Source: Avena insularis
Lineage: Eukaryota > Streptophyta > Magnoliopsida > Poales > Poaceae
Assembly (NCBI GenBank): GCA_023614405.1
Contig: CM042689.1
Location: 310,039,132-310,103,131 of the forward strand
Reading direction: 5' to 3'
Length of the DNA: 64,000 nt
Shown piece after piece: positions 34,069 to 45,318 of the stretch. The notes beneath the pieces are model-generated. The model had not been told where the DNA came from and did no database searches. It saw only the letters and a list, made by a program, of their open reading frames with translations. Numbering within the stretch: position 1 is the first letter of the stretch; each line of letters starts with the position of its first letter. A program made the translations under genes and the position numbers.

Positions 34069-36162
34069 TGTAAGATCCCTCCCTTTATAAAGGTAAGGAT
34101 CCCTGTGATTGCAATGCTAGTCCCTGGATCAATGCTAGCATCCACAGTTTAAGATGAAGTACACAGAAACAAAGGTCATTATTACATATCATTCCAGAGA
34201 CAAACATAGTCTTTTACAAACTCCATGGCCTAATACAAGAGTTCAAATATATATTAAGATAAATAAGTCTTCATCTTCATGTGCCACAGGCAAACATGTT
34301 GAGTGTAGACTCATAACCCCTAATCATCATCAGAATAACCTGCAACATCACAAGTTACAGCCATAGTGGGTCAATACATTGGAATAGTATTGGCAAGTGA
34401 TACCTTAGTTAAATATTAGTAATCTAGATTCTATATGCATTTTGTCTAAGTGTAGCTTAGGCTTGCTTTGCTCAAAATAGGTTTTACCTATCAGTTGAAA
34501 ATACTAAGTTTTTCTTTGACAAAACTTTCCCAAGGAATCACCAAATAGACATTGGTGAACCTTTACCCTTGTTCACCCACAAGTTTTAACTTAGAAATTG
34601 GGATGAGGAGATTCTTGATAGCTTCCATGTCTTGATGCTCAAGTTGTCCAATACCAGGGACATGGCTAAGTACTTAGATTCTTCCATCTACAGAGGTGGT
34701 GCACTTTCCCCACAAGACTTGATTTTCACCAAGACAGGACCTTTCAGAAGCCTTCCCTTAGACCAAATGGACGCGCTCCAACCTATCATCCCACTACCAC
34801 CAACTGTCCAAATGGCTAAGTTATTGCAACCTATATGATCTAGGCAGAGCCCATAATGCCATGTGGCTGCACTAGAAGCTTCTTAACAGAATAAACCTTA
34901 TTTGATCCATAATATATTTATCAAATAATTTATATAATCCAAATAAGCCTACACAAGTTTCTGCATAAACAACTATTTTTACAGAAGCAAAATATTAAAC
35001 ACATTGCATAAACAGATAGGATTTTCTCTCCTGATTCCAATGATATAAAATTTGCAAAAATTGAACGTGGGAATCAAAAGATATGAATTTTACAAGTTTG
35101 GTTAACTAATAGATCAAATTTTCTGTTTTAAATTCAAACAGAGGCCACGCGGCGCTTTCTGATTCGCTGGTACCGATTCGCGCGGATCGACTAACGTGGA
35201 CCGCACGATCTAAATGAAATTGCACGGCCAGATCTATCCCGTACCCCTTCGTTTAAGTGATCTATTTAACGCGTTGGATCTGGATCTAACAGCTCGTGAT
35301 CAAGCAACCAAACTCTGGCGGCACTAGCGGCGGCGGTGGCTCTGTTAGAGACGTTGCCGACGATCTAGGTCACGCGGGAGAGGGAGAGGTGGCTTACCGA
35401 GTTCGCCGTGCGCTGCTGATTCTCAAGGTATGCTCGGTTGGTGAAGGGGCGCTCGCGGTCGACGGAGATTGCTCGCCGGAGTCGCTGCTATCGTCGGGTG
35501 TGTGCTGCTGGAGACGGTGGCGACGCTACGGTTCACGCTAAGGCACGAGAGAGGTGGCGTTAGATGCGTGCAAATGAGGCGATCGTGTGAGTATGAATGA
35601 GAGAGGGAGGCGCGGTCAGTACAAACCAGGAGAGCTCGTCGGAGTTTGCGGCTGCGTCGGGCACTTGCGGTCGTCGTCGTTGGCAAGGCTCCCGATAGTC
35701 CTAGCACGTACCAGTGGAGTTAGAAGATGCGTAAGTCTGTTGCGATCATGCTGGCAAGATTAGAAGGCAACGGGCGATGAGAGCTCACCGGAATTGCACG
35801 CCGGAGTGGCTCGGTACCGCGGCGGTGCAAGCGATATTGTGGGCAGCCTGGTGGCGGAGTGGGGGCGCTAGGTGAGGGGAAATGGCCGCAGAGGGGTGGA
35901 GGTTAAATAGCCGGAGCAGGGGAGAGATTAACGCGCGGCATCAATGGGATTGAAGGGCATTTGCGTCGGGAGAAAACGGCCGAGGCGGCGCTGGTCATAG
36001 GCGAGATTTGGGGACGACGGGGTGACGTGGCTGCGGGGCCCAGTTGTCAGCGAGGGGGTGTGCGCGAGCACGGTGAGAAACAGAGGAGAAAGAGGGAACC
36101 CAGGTGGGTTGTTTTGTCCGATGGGCTGGATTGGTGGCGCCAGACCCAGTTGGGTTTTCTAA
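34069..36162 (-). repeat. A2 5' LTR, larger piece
   Basis: Starts TGTAAGATCCCTCCC beside the primer site and runs to the insertion point of B3 (tctaa, 36158-36162). Compared with the 3' LTR it lacks 608 bp at the junction 34888/34889 (partner region 20995-21602). The rest of this LTR is at 60542-61007. No gene inside; the GC-rich ORFs seen are also in other LTR copies and are not conserved as proteins. Confidence 0.88.
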
Positions 36163-39100
36163 TGTAAGGTTCCCAACCTTTAATAAGGTAGAGATCCCTG
36201 TGTTTACAATGCTAGTCCCTGGATCAATAGCTAGCATCCACAGTTAAGATGTAATATCAAGAAACAAAGGTCATAATACAACTTTATAACCAGGAATAAA
36301 ATATTTCATTACATCTTACATAGCTCATTTGGCTATCACATTACATTGCAGCAGAATATCTATAAGCATGGGGTCCTTCATCTTCAAAGTGCCACAGGCA
36401 GTCATGTTGGTTGTAGACTTGTAATCCTAATCAATAAACTTCACTAACATCAAACAAACCTGCAACATAATAAGTTGCAGCCACAAGGGTCAATACATTT
36501 GAATTGTATTGGCAAGTTTCACTACTATGTAGAAATAAGTGGATCCTATCATTACATGCATATTTTAGGCTCATTTGCAGAAAGCAATATAGTTTTGTCC
36601 TATCTTTTCAAAATAGTTTTGATCTTTTGTCAAAAACTTTCTGAACTTCTTGGAAAACTCCAAGTGCTTCAAATCCCTTGTTGTCACCCTTAAGTTTTAA
36701 CTTTGAGAAATTGGAATGTCTAGATCCTCCATAGCTTCAGGCATTAGTTGCTCAGAGTTGTCCATAACCGGTGACACGGATAAGTACTTAGAATTTGATC
36801 TTCTGCAGAAGTTGTACACTTTACCCACATGACACAATCTCATCTTGATGCCACCAGTGGCCGCTGGATAAGTACTCACCAAGATGGAGTACGGGCAGAT
36901 TGAGAATGTGACAAAGTCTTTCCATAGGAGTCCTCCCAATACACAATGCTAGCTTGTCATCTAGGCACCAATGTAGGGTTTCAAGTTCCCTTACACAATC
37001 CTAGTTAACCTGAAGATGCCAATGCATGGGTCTTCCACTATGTAGTTGACTAAGCCAGAGCCCATTTAGCATGTGGCTGTACACGGAAGCCACTGTACGA
37101 GAAACATGTTCAATCTCTAAGTCCCTGGGTGGTTTTCTTCTAGTGCACAACAAAAAAAGAGATTGCCATATAAACATGGTTCCTTTTGTTGCCACTTTGT
37201 CCAAAAGCTTGAGTATCCTTGTCCACCCAGGTGGTTCATTGAGTACTTGTTTTATTATATAAATCATATGTCTTTTCAACTCTTCATATAATCATATCTT
37301 GTATCCCATCCCAATATATAGCAGGGCTAAGCATACTACAACTACAATGTTTCCACTATGGAATATATAGGGGTATCCTATTAGGATTTGGCATAGCATA
37401 AAATATAGAAATCCTTATCATGCATGTTTCAAAAATCCACTAAGTGTAATGAAAATAGTAGGACTTGGATGATAGTGTCACTTGCCTTTTTAGTAGAGAA
37501 TGATGGTTCACTTCTTGATCTTGCAAATATCACACTCTTCTAATTCCACTATAATTCAATCAAGCAAACACAATTTCAACTAGCATTCCAACCAATATTC
37601 AAACAATTTATCACACATAAAATAATAGAAACAAGGTCATGCATGCAAGCATGCAAAAGATAGTTTTATTTGCAAAGGTGGTTTCTACTAGGCTCTAAAC
37701 ATTATAAGGTTCAAAGTGGTCATTTACTAAAGTGGTAAATCCATTTGCAAAAGGTTTTATCTATAAACCATTTTTAATTCACATCATTATTCTATGTGGT
37801 TGAAAATACTTTTAGCAAGCAATATTCTTTTAAGAGTTCACCAAATATATTTTAATTCTCAAAACTTGATGTTTAGGGTCAGAAGTCTTGAATCAAATCA
37901 TTTCCCAAAGGTTTTACTCAAAAATCATTTCTAAAACAAAATCAATATTTTTATTTGACTAGAAATGAGCTAATTCAATTATTTACTCCTTAACTTCACA
38001 AAATATATTTTTAAATTCATAAGTTGGTTCCTAGGGTCAATAGGTTCACAACAAACCATTTTGCAAAGATTTCACATTAAAATTATATCTAGAACAATTT
38101 TTATATTCATAATAAGCCTACACATGTTTCTGCAAATTCAACCAATTTTTCAGAAGCAAATCATTAAACAAATTGCATGGTTGCAAAGTACTTGTTCTAC
38201 TGATTCTATTGATATAAAATTTGAAAAATTTGGACATGTAGATTTAAAGTTATGAGTTTTACAAGTTTGCATATCAATCAGATTCAAAATTCTGTTTTAA
38301 ACTCAATCTTGTCCACGTGGCGTAATCTAATTGGCCGGTACCGCTTTGTGCGGATCAGCCTCTCAGGGCTGTTGGATCTAAATAAGATCGTGCGGTCCTG
38401 GTTCACTCATACCTCTTCGCTTAGATCTATTCTCAGCCAACGGATCAGAATCTAACGGCCATAGTGCCTCTGACCATGGTTAGGCGGCGGCCGCTGGCAT
38501 GGCCAGCGACGCTATTAACTGCGGTTCCGGCGATACAGGAAGCAAAGGAGAGGGGAAAATGGCTCACAGTGTTTGCAAGGAGATGCCGAAGCTCAACGTG
38601 CTGTTGGTTTGACGAGGGGCGCACAGGGACGACGACGATTGCTCGCCGGAGTAGCTACTGACGACGGGCGGCTCTGTTTGCTGTCGGAGGTGAGGCTGCA
38701 GGTCGCCCTAAGGCAAGGTAGGGGTATGGTTAGATGCGGGCTGAACTGGGGATGATGTGAGCATCAACAGGAGGTGCCGGGGCGGTCGAGACTTACCAGG
38801 GGAGGTCGCCGGAGAAGGGACAGACACGACGACGCTCTGGTGATGACGAAGCCGACGATTTGGAGCGCGCGCGAGCGAGTGGAGTGCACGGGCAGATGCA
38901 CACTGGTCTGAGGAGCAAGCTCGCATGCTCGGGGAGGCTGGACGGTGCCGGAATTAGCCTGGGATGTCGTCGGAGACAGTGGTGGTTGAGCTCAAAATCG
39001 GAGCAGCCTAGAGGCAGGGAGTGGCTGGAGCTTGGGGGGGAAAGAGAGAGGAGGAACAGGCGGTTAAATGGGCATGGTCACTGGAGGAATTAAGGCCGCC

Positions 39101-40108
39101 TTTAACGCGAAATCAACGCCGGAGTTAATCGGAAGAACGCTGTTGAGGAGAGGGGAAAACGGCTAGGCGCGGGTTGAAGACGATGTCTTACCGTGGGCCT
39201 GTCTCACAGAGGGGAAGAGAGTGGGAGATGGGCCACCTGTCTGCGACTCCGCGGGTGCGAGAATGAGTGAAAAACGTTTCACTGAGGGGGGACAAGCTGG
39301 GCTGCGACTGGGCCTTACTGGGCTTGTTGGGTTGGGCTGTGTCTGTTTCTTTTTTTATACAGATTTGCTTTTTCTTTTTCTATTTGATTTTCTGTTTTGA
39401 TTTTCAAACAAACAATTCAAACAACAAATGAATTCAAACCTTTGCCAAACTTTGTATAGTTTTAATTCTGTTTAACAACATAAATCAAAGTCCAAAACAA
39501 AATAACACTTTTATTCTTTTAGAATCTATTTAACAATTAAATAAAATAGTCCTCAGTTATTAATTCAAATAGGATTTGATTTATTTAAAATCTCCATTGA
39601 AATCCAAATAATACCAAAATCAATTCAGTAGGTTTTATTTGAAAATGTAAAACACTTGGAAAACTTGTTTAAAATAATTTAACAAGTTTTAGTGTTTAAT
39701 TTAAAATGGAAAAGCCTTTACTTTAATAAAATTGGATATTAATAAATCCTCATTATTTTATTTAAATAGTCCTTTACTCTTTTTATCTAATAGAAATATT
39801 TTATTTCAAAAGCTTGGCCAAGTTTTAATTTGGCTTTATAAAATAATCCTTATTTATAATTCTACCTTTGCTTTATAAAAACCACATCTTTTTATTTAAA
39901 GATCCAAGAATAGTGATTCTAATTATTAAAACTTTCTTTATTAATTATTTTATCTTTTTAAATCCCTTTAGGATTTATTTGATCAAAATAAGTTTGAAGG
40001 TTTCCAATTGGATTCAAAAAGTTTCTTCTCACCCTAAAAATCAACAATTGTTTGTTTTGTTTATTTATTTTTCACATTTCAAAATTTGGAAAATTTTGGG
40101 ATGTGACA
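36163..40108 (-). repeat. B3 3' LTR (3946 bp)
   Basis: On the plus strand starts TGTAAGGTTCCCAACC and ends TTGGGATGTGACA, next to a polypurine tract in the minus sense (TTTTAAGGGTGGTAGCC at 40109-40125). U3 is AT-rich (39360-40108); a TGGGC cluster at 39295-39345 and a GC-rich core at 38440-39300 follow. The last roughly 100 bp before the end of U5 match family A LTRs. It shows where both insertions in the 5' LTR landed, because it is uninterrupted. Confidence 0.9.
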
Positions 40109-40284
40109 GGCTACCACCCTTAAAATAAATCTCGGGAGCTAGGGTTACAAGTTGGCTTCAAGGCAACTAGGGTACTACCACCCTTAAAAATAAAGTCTCA
40201 TAGGGATACATTGATGGTTCACTTGACTATGGGTTCAACACTTAATATCAGACAAGGAACCCTTATTTGACTCTTCTGAGTTAA

Positions 40285-41351
40285 CTAATTCCTGACATCC
40301 ACTTCTTCTATCTCTTCAAAGTTTCCATCCATGTCAATGTGGTTCACATGTCCTTTCTGGGTCACATTGGAGTCACTTCCATTGGCTCTTCTAGCATCCT
40401 TATTCTTTTCCTTCTCAGGACAGTCGGATGCATAGTGTCCAAGTTCCTTACAATTATAACACTGCAACTGGCTAATGTCTTTCTTCTTGAAAGTGTTGTC
40501 ATGTTGGTTCTGACCAAGGTCATCTCCATTGTCAGTATCATTTCCATTATTTTCACTTACATTGTTGTTGTGGTGATACTGATGTGGTTCAGAATCTTCA
40601 TTGCTCTTTTTGAATGAATGCTTCTTTTTTGATGATCCCGAGTGATTCTTGAATTTATGCTTCCTCTTTCTATTCTCAACTTGATTCATCTTGTTTTCCA
40701 AAATGGTGGCTTTGTCACAGAGTGATTGATAAGTTGGGACATAGGCAACAGCTAGCTGCAGGTTCAACTCATCATTAAGTCCTTCAAGAAATTTTTCTTT
40801 TCTCTTAGCATCTGTATCAACTTCATCCGGTGCATAGCGTGCTAGATTGTTGAATTCTTCAATATACTCAGCCACACTGAGGTGACGTTGTTTCAGATTG
40901 TGAAACTCCTTTTTCTTCAAGTACATCACTCCAGGTGAGATGTGAGTTGTTCTGAATCCATCCTCAAAAATAGCCCAAGTCACATCTTCAAGGGGAGTGG
41001 TGATCTGAAAGTTGTCCCACCATGTTGCTGCTGGTCCTTCTAGCAAAAATGCTGCAAACCTTACTTTTTCTTCATCGGTACCAATGATACTAAGTCTTTG
41101 TTTACTGAACGTAACCAATCATTGGCTTCCATTGGATCAGTTGTTCCAGAGAACCTTGCAGGCCTAAGTTTCAGAAACTTGGTGAGCATGTCAAGTGCTG
41201 GAGGATTATTCTGATTGTTGTTGTTGTTGTTGTTCTGATTCTGTATGAGTGTGGTCATCTCCTGCATCAACTGTGTCTGAACTGCCAACATCTACTGTAT
41301 CTCAGGGGGAATGTTGTTGTTTTGGTTGGGGTTGGCATGACGGGGAGGCAT
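40285..41351 (-). pseudogene. gag: B3 gag
   Basis: The only gene of B3. Starts at ATG 41349-41351 (MPPRHANPN). TAG 41292-41294 interrupts the N-terminus where a CAG is expected, and one missing base near 41085 shifts the frame. The capsid region is nearly the same as family A ([35 protein letters not shown]). The linker differs: it is Asn/Asp-rich, not His-rich. The CCHC knuckle is intact (CYNCKELGHYASDC). The frame ends at TAA 40285-40287, about 175 bp before the 3' LTR, with no pol sequence between. Confidence 0.88.
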
Positions 41352-41916
41352 CTGTTGGTTTGATAGGGATAAGTAATGATGGATAGGTTTTTAAGAAGTT
41401 CTAACACACAACTCAAAACAACCAAGTTCAATCAAACAAATCAAACAATCAACAGGCAACTATCCACTTAACAACTTATGAGCTTAACTCATGAGTTGAA
41501 GGAAACAACAAGTTTTCTTGAAATAATCAACCTAGTATAGTCATACCTCATAGGTCAATATGATCCATACTCTAACTTGATATCAATGTCTTTGGTAGGC
41601 AATCTAATGTCTCTTGGTTTTCACTTGTAATCCTTAGTGATGTCTAAGTTGAAGTGCTTGGTGAAACTAAGGTTGAAATCATTTGAAGATGTTGAAGTCA
41701 TTAGAGTTGATGAAATCTTTTACACATGGTGAAGTCTTTGGCCATGGAAAGGCTTTATCCATTAAGTTGAGATAGAAGAGATGTAGAGTCAAAACCAAAA
41801 TGGTTGAGGAAAGAGTTTACAAGATTGTTTGTAAATAAGTTTTGGAACAAATACAACTCCTATTTTTCTAAGGGGTTTTATCCAATCCTAGGGTTACAAT
41901 CCTACAGGCAACACAA

Positions 41917-41929
41917 TGCTCTGATACCA
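41917..41929 (-). promoter_or_regulatory. B3 primer-binding site (initiator Met tRNA)
   Basis: Minus-strand TGGTATCAGAGCA two bases after the LTR end, identical to that of A2 and A3. The roughly 565 bp from here to gag contain no ORF. Confidence 0.88.
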
Positions 41930-41931
41930 TC

Positions 41932-43004
41932 TGTAAGGTTCCCAACCTTTAATAAGGTAGAGATCCCTATGTTTACAATGCTAGTCCCTGGATCAATAGC
42001 TAGCATCCACAGTTAAGATGTAATATCAAGAAACAAAGGTCATAATACAACTTTATAACCAGGAATAAAATATTTCATTACATCTTACATAGCTCATTTG
42101 GCTATCACATTACATTGCAGCAGAATATCTATAAGCATGGGGTCCTTCATTTTCAAACTGCCACAGGCAGTCATGTTGGTTGTAGACTTGTAATCCTAAT
42201 CAATAAACTTCACTAACATCAAACAAACCTGCAACATAATAAGTTGCAGCCACAAGGGTCAATACATTTGAATTGTATTGGCAAGTTTCACTACTATGTA
42301 GAAATAAGTGGATCCTATCATTACATGCATATTTGGCTAAGTAGGGTTTAGGCTCATTTGCAGAAAGCAATATAGTTTTGTCCTATCTTTTCAAAATAGT
42401 TTTGATCTTTTGTTAAAAACTTTCTGAACTTCTTGGAAAACTCCAAGTGCTTCAAATACCTTGTTGTCACCCTTAAGTTTTAACTTTGAGAAATTGGAAT
42501 GTCGAGATCTTCCATAGCTTCAGGCCTTAGTTGCTCAGAGTTGTCCATAACCGGGGACACAGCTAAGTACTTAGAATTTGATCTTCTGCAGAAGTTGTAC
42601 ACTTTACCCACATGACACAATCTCATCTTGATGCCACCAGTGGCCGCTGGATAAGTACTCACCAAGATGGAGTACTGGCAGATTGAGAATGTGACAAAGT
42701 CTTTCCATAGGATTCCTCCCAATACACAATGCTAGCTTGTCATCCAGGCACCAATGTAGGGTTTCAAGTTCCCTTACACAATCCTAGTTAACCTGAAGAT
42801 GCCAATGCATGGGTCTTCCACTATGTAGTTGACTAAGCCAGAGCCCATTTAGCATGTGGCTGTACACGGAAGCCACTGTACGAGAAACATGTTCAATCTC
42901 TAAGTCCATGGGTGGTTTTCTTCTAGTGCACAACAAAAAAAGAGATTGCCATATAAACATGGTTCCTTTTGTTGCCACTTTGTCCAAAAGCTTGAGTATC
43001 CTTG
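41932..43004 (-). repeat. B3 5' LTR, first piece
   Basis: Nearly identical to 36163-37220 of the 3' LTR. Ends at the ccttg target site of the Copia solo LTR. Confidence 0.88.
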
Positions 43005-44922
43005 TGTAGGGTTTCGTAGCATGGAAAACAAAAAATTTCTACCGCATACAAACAAACAAGCCATGATCTATCTACTAGATTGTAGCAATGAGTCGATGGA
43101 ATAACTCACCCTCGAAGATTCCAAAGTGTTTAACGAGAGCGGATTCTCGTGGGTGATGTAGTCGTACTCTTCCTGATCTCAAGATCGCGTAGACGATCCT
43201 TCCGCCTTCGTTCCGTGGCGCTCCTTGATCGGCCATGCGTTGCATTTCGGTAAGACCTTCCTCTCCTTGTTCCAAGAGGGCGGCGGAGGTTGTAGCACTC
43301 TCCTCGCGATTCCGGCAGGACAACCATGCGGAAGTAGAGGGAGATCTCATGAGGCGCCTTAAGCCGGAGCGAGTATGGTGGAGTATGAGAGAGTCCCTCG
43401 ACGATCTAGGGTTTAGACATGCCGAGGAGGAAGCTTGGCTGGAGGCTAGGGTTGCTAGGCGGCGGCGGCTTGACCTAGGTCGGCGGCAGCGGCAGTGGAG
43501 GTGGCGGCGCCGGCGGCTTGGGTTTGGAGGAGAGGATCTTGTGTGTCCTAGGAGGGAGCCCTGCCCCTCCTTATATAGGTGGAGGGGCCGGCCGGCCAAG
43601 GGGAGGGAGAGAAATCCCTCCCCAACTCGGCTTGGGTGGGCGCCGCCGGTTGGAGGAGGGAACTCCTCCCCAACTCGGTTTCCCACTCCTCCTCTTTTCC
43701 TCTTTCCAAATTTAGCCGTTTGACTTTTTCAAACTAGCTGTTTGACTTTTCAAACTAGGATTTGAATTAATCCTTTATTTGATTCAGCGATGACACTTAG
43801 TACATGATGCAATCATACCAACTTGATACAACACATTCATGTACCCTTCCCCTCCGGAGTGCCGGACATTCCGGAACATTCTAGAACATTCCCGATGAAA
43901 ACACCGGAACCATTCCCCAACTCCGAAACGGGACTTTCCTTATATGAATCTTATTCTCCGGACCATTCCGGATCTCCTCGTGATATCCCGAATCCCATTC
44001 GAGACTTCGAACAACATTCGGTCTCTTTCTCATCATTCCATAACTACTCAAACAACATCGAATCCTTAAGTGTGTCTCCCTACGGTTCGTGAATTATGCG
44101 GACATGATCGAGACACTTCTCTGAACAATAACCAATAGAGGAATCTGGAAATTCATATGGCTCCCACATATTTCAACGATTACTTTGCGATCGAATGAAC
44201 CACTTACATACGATATCAATTTCCCTTTGTCTCACGATAGTTTACTTATCCGAGGTTATGATCATCGGTATCTCGGCATACCTAGTTCAACCTCGTTACC
44301 GATAAGTACTCTTTTCTTGTTCCGTGATATGTGATCCCTTGTGAGCAGTCACATGCTTGCAAGCTAATTGGATGACATTTCACCGAGAGGGCCCAGAGTA
44401 TATCTATCCGTCATATGGATGGACAAATCCCACTCTTGATCCATGTGTTTCAACCAATACTTTCCGAACACTCAATGCCACCTTTATAGCCACCCAGTTA
44501 TGGTGTGGTGTTTGATGTCATCAAAGCATCCATCCGGTAAAGGTGATATGCATGATCGCATGGTCGAAGGAATTAGATTACTATGTATCAGAAAGCATAT
44601 AGCAATTGAACTATTAAAATGACTTGATCTTTATGCTACGCTTATCTATAGGAGTATGTCCATCATATCATTCTCCTAACAATATGATCTTGTTGTTAAT
44701 AACATCTCAATGTTCATGATAGGGAAACCACAATCATCTATTAACCAACAAGCTAGTATTATATAGAGGCTTTACTAGGGACTTCAAATTAAGTTTACAA
44801 ATCACACAAGTATTAATGTTTCCTTGTTAATACTATTATAGCATGAATGCAAACATTTATCATAAACACAAAGATATAACAATAACTACTTTTATTATTG
44901 CCTCTAGGGCATATCTCCAACA
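43005..44922 (-). mobile_element. Copia solo LTR, BARE/Angela-type (1918 bp)
   Basis: On the minus strand starts TGTTGGAGATATGCCCTAG and ends CTACGAAACCCTACA. Perfect ccttg duplications at 43000-43004 and 44923-44927. A TATA box (TATATAA, minus) lies at 43571-43577. A minus-strand frame through 43075-43686 is Pro/Arg-rich and GC-rich; I read it as untranslated LTR sequence, not a protein. No interior. It sits in the 5' LTR of B3. Confidence 0.88.
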
Positions 44923-45318
44923 CCTTGTCCACCTAGGTGGTTCATTGAGTACTTGTTTTATTATATAAATCATATGTCTTTTCAACTCTTCATATAATCA
45001 TATCATGTATCCCATCCCAATATATAGCAGGGCTAAGCATACTACAACTACAATGTTTCCACTAAGGAATATATAGGGGTATCCTATTAGGATTTAGCAT
45101 AGCATAAAATATAGAAATCCTTATCATGCATGTTTCAAAAATCCACTAAGTGTAATGAAAATAGTAGGACTTGGATGATAGTGTCACTTGCCTTTTTAGT
45201 AGAGAATGATGGTTCACTTCTTGATCTTGCAAATATCACACTCTTCTAATTCCACTACAATTCAATCAAGCAAACACAATTTCAACTAGCATTCCAACCA
45301 ATATTCAAACAATTTATC
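44923..45318 (-). repeat. B3 5' LTR, middle piece
   Basis: Continues B3 LTR sequence from the ccttg duplicate (44923-44927) to ttatc (45314-45318), where A3 is inserted. Matches 37216-37610 of the 3' LTR. No gene. Confidence 0.87.

Noticed and set aside
43235..43723. Arg/Gly-rich plus-strand ORF
   Set aside because: Lies wholly inside the Copia solo LTR; composition-driven, and the opposite strand is open as well.
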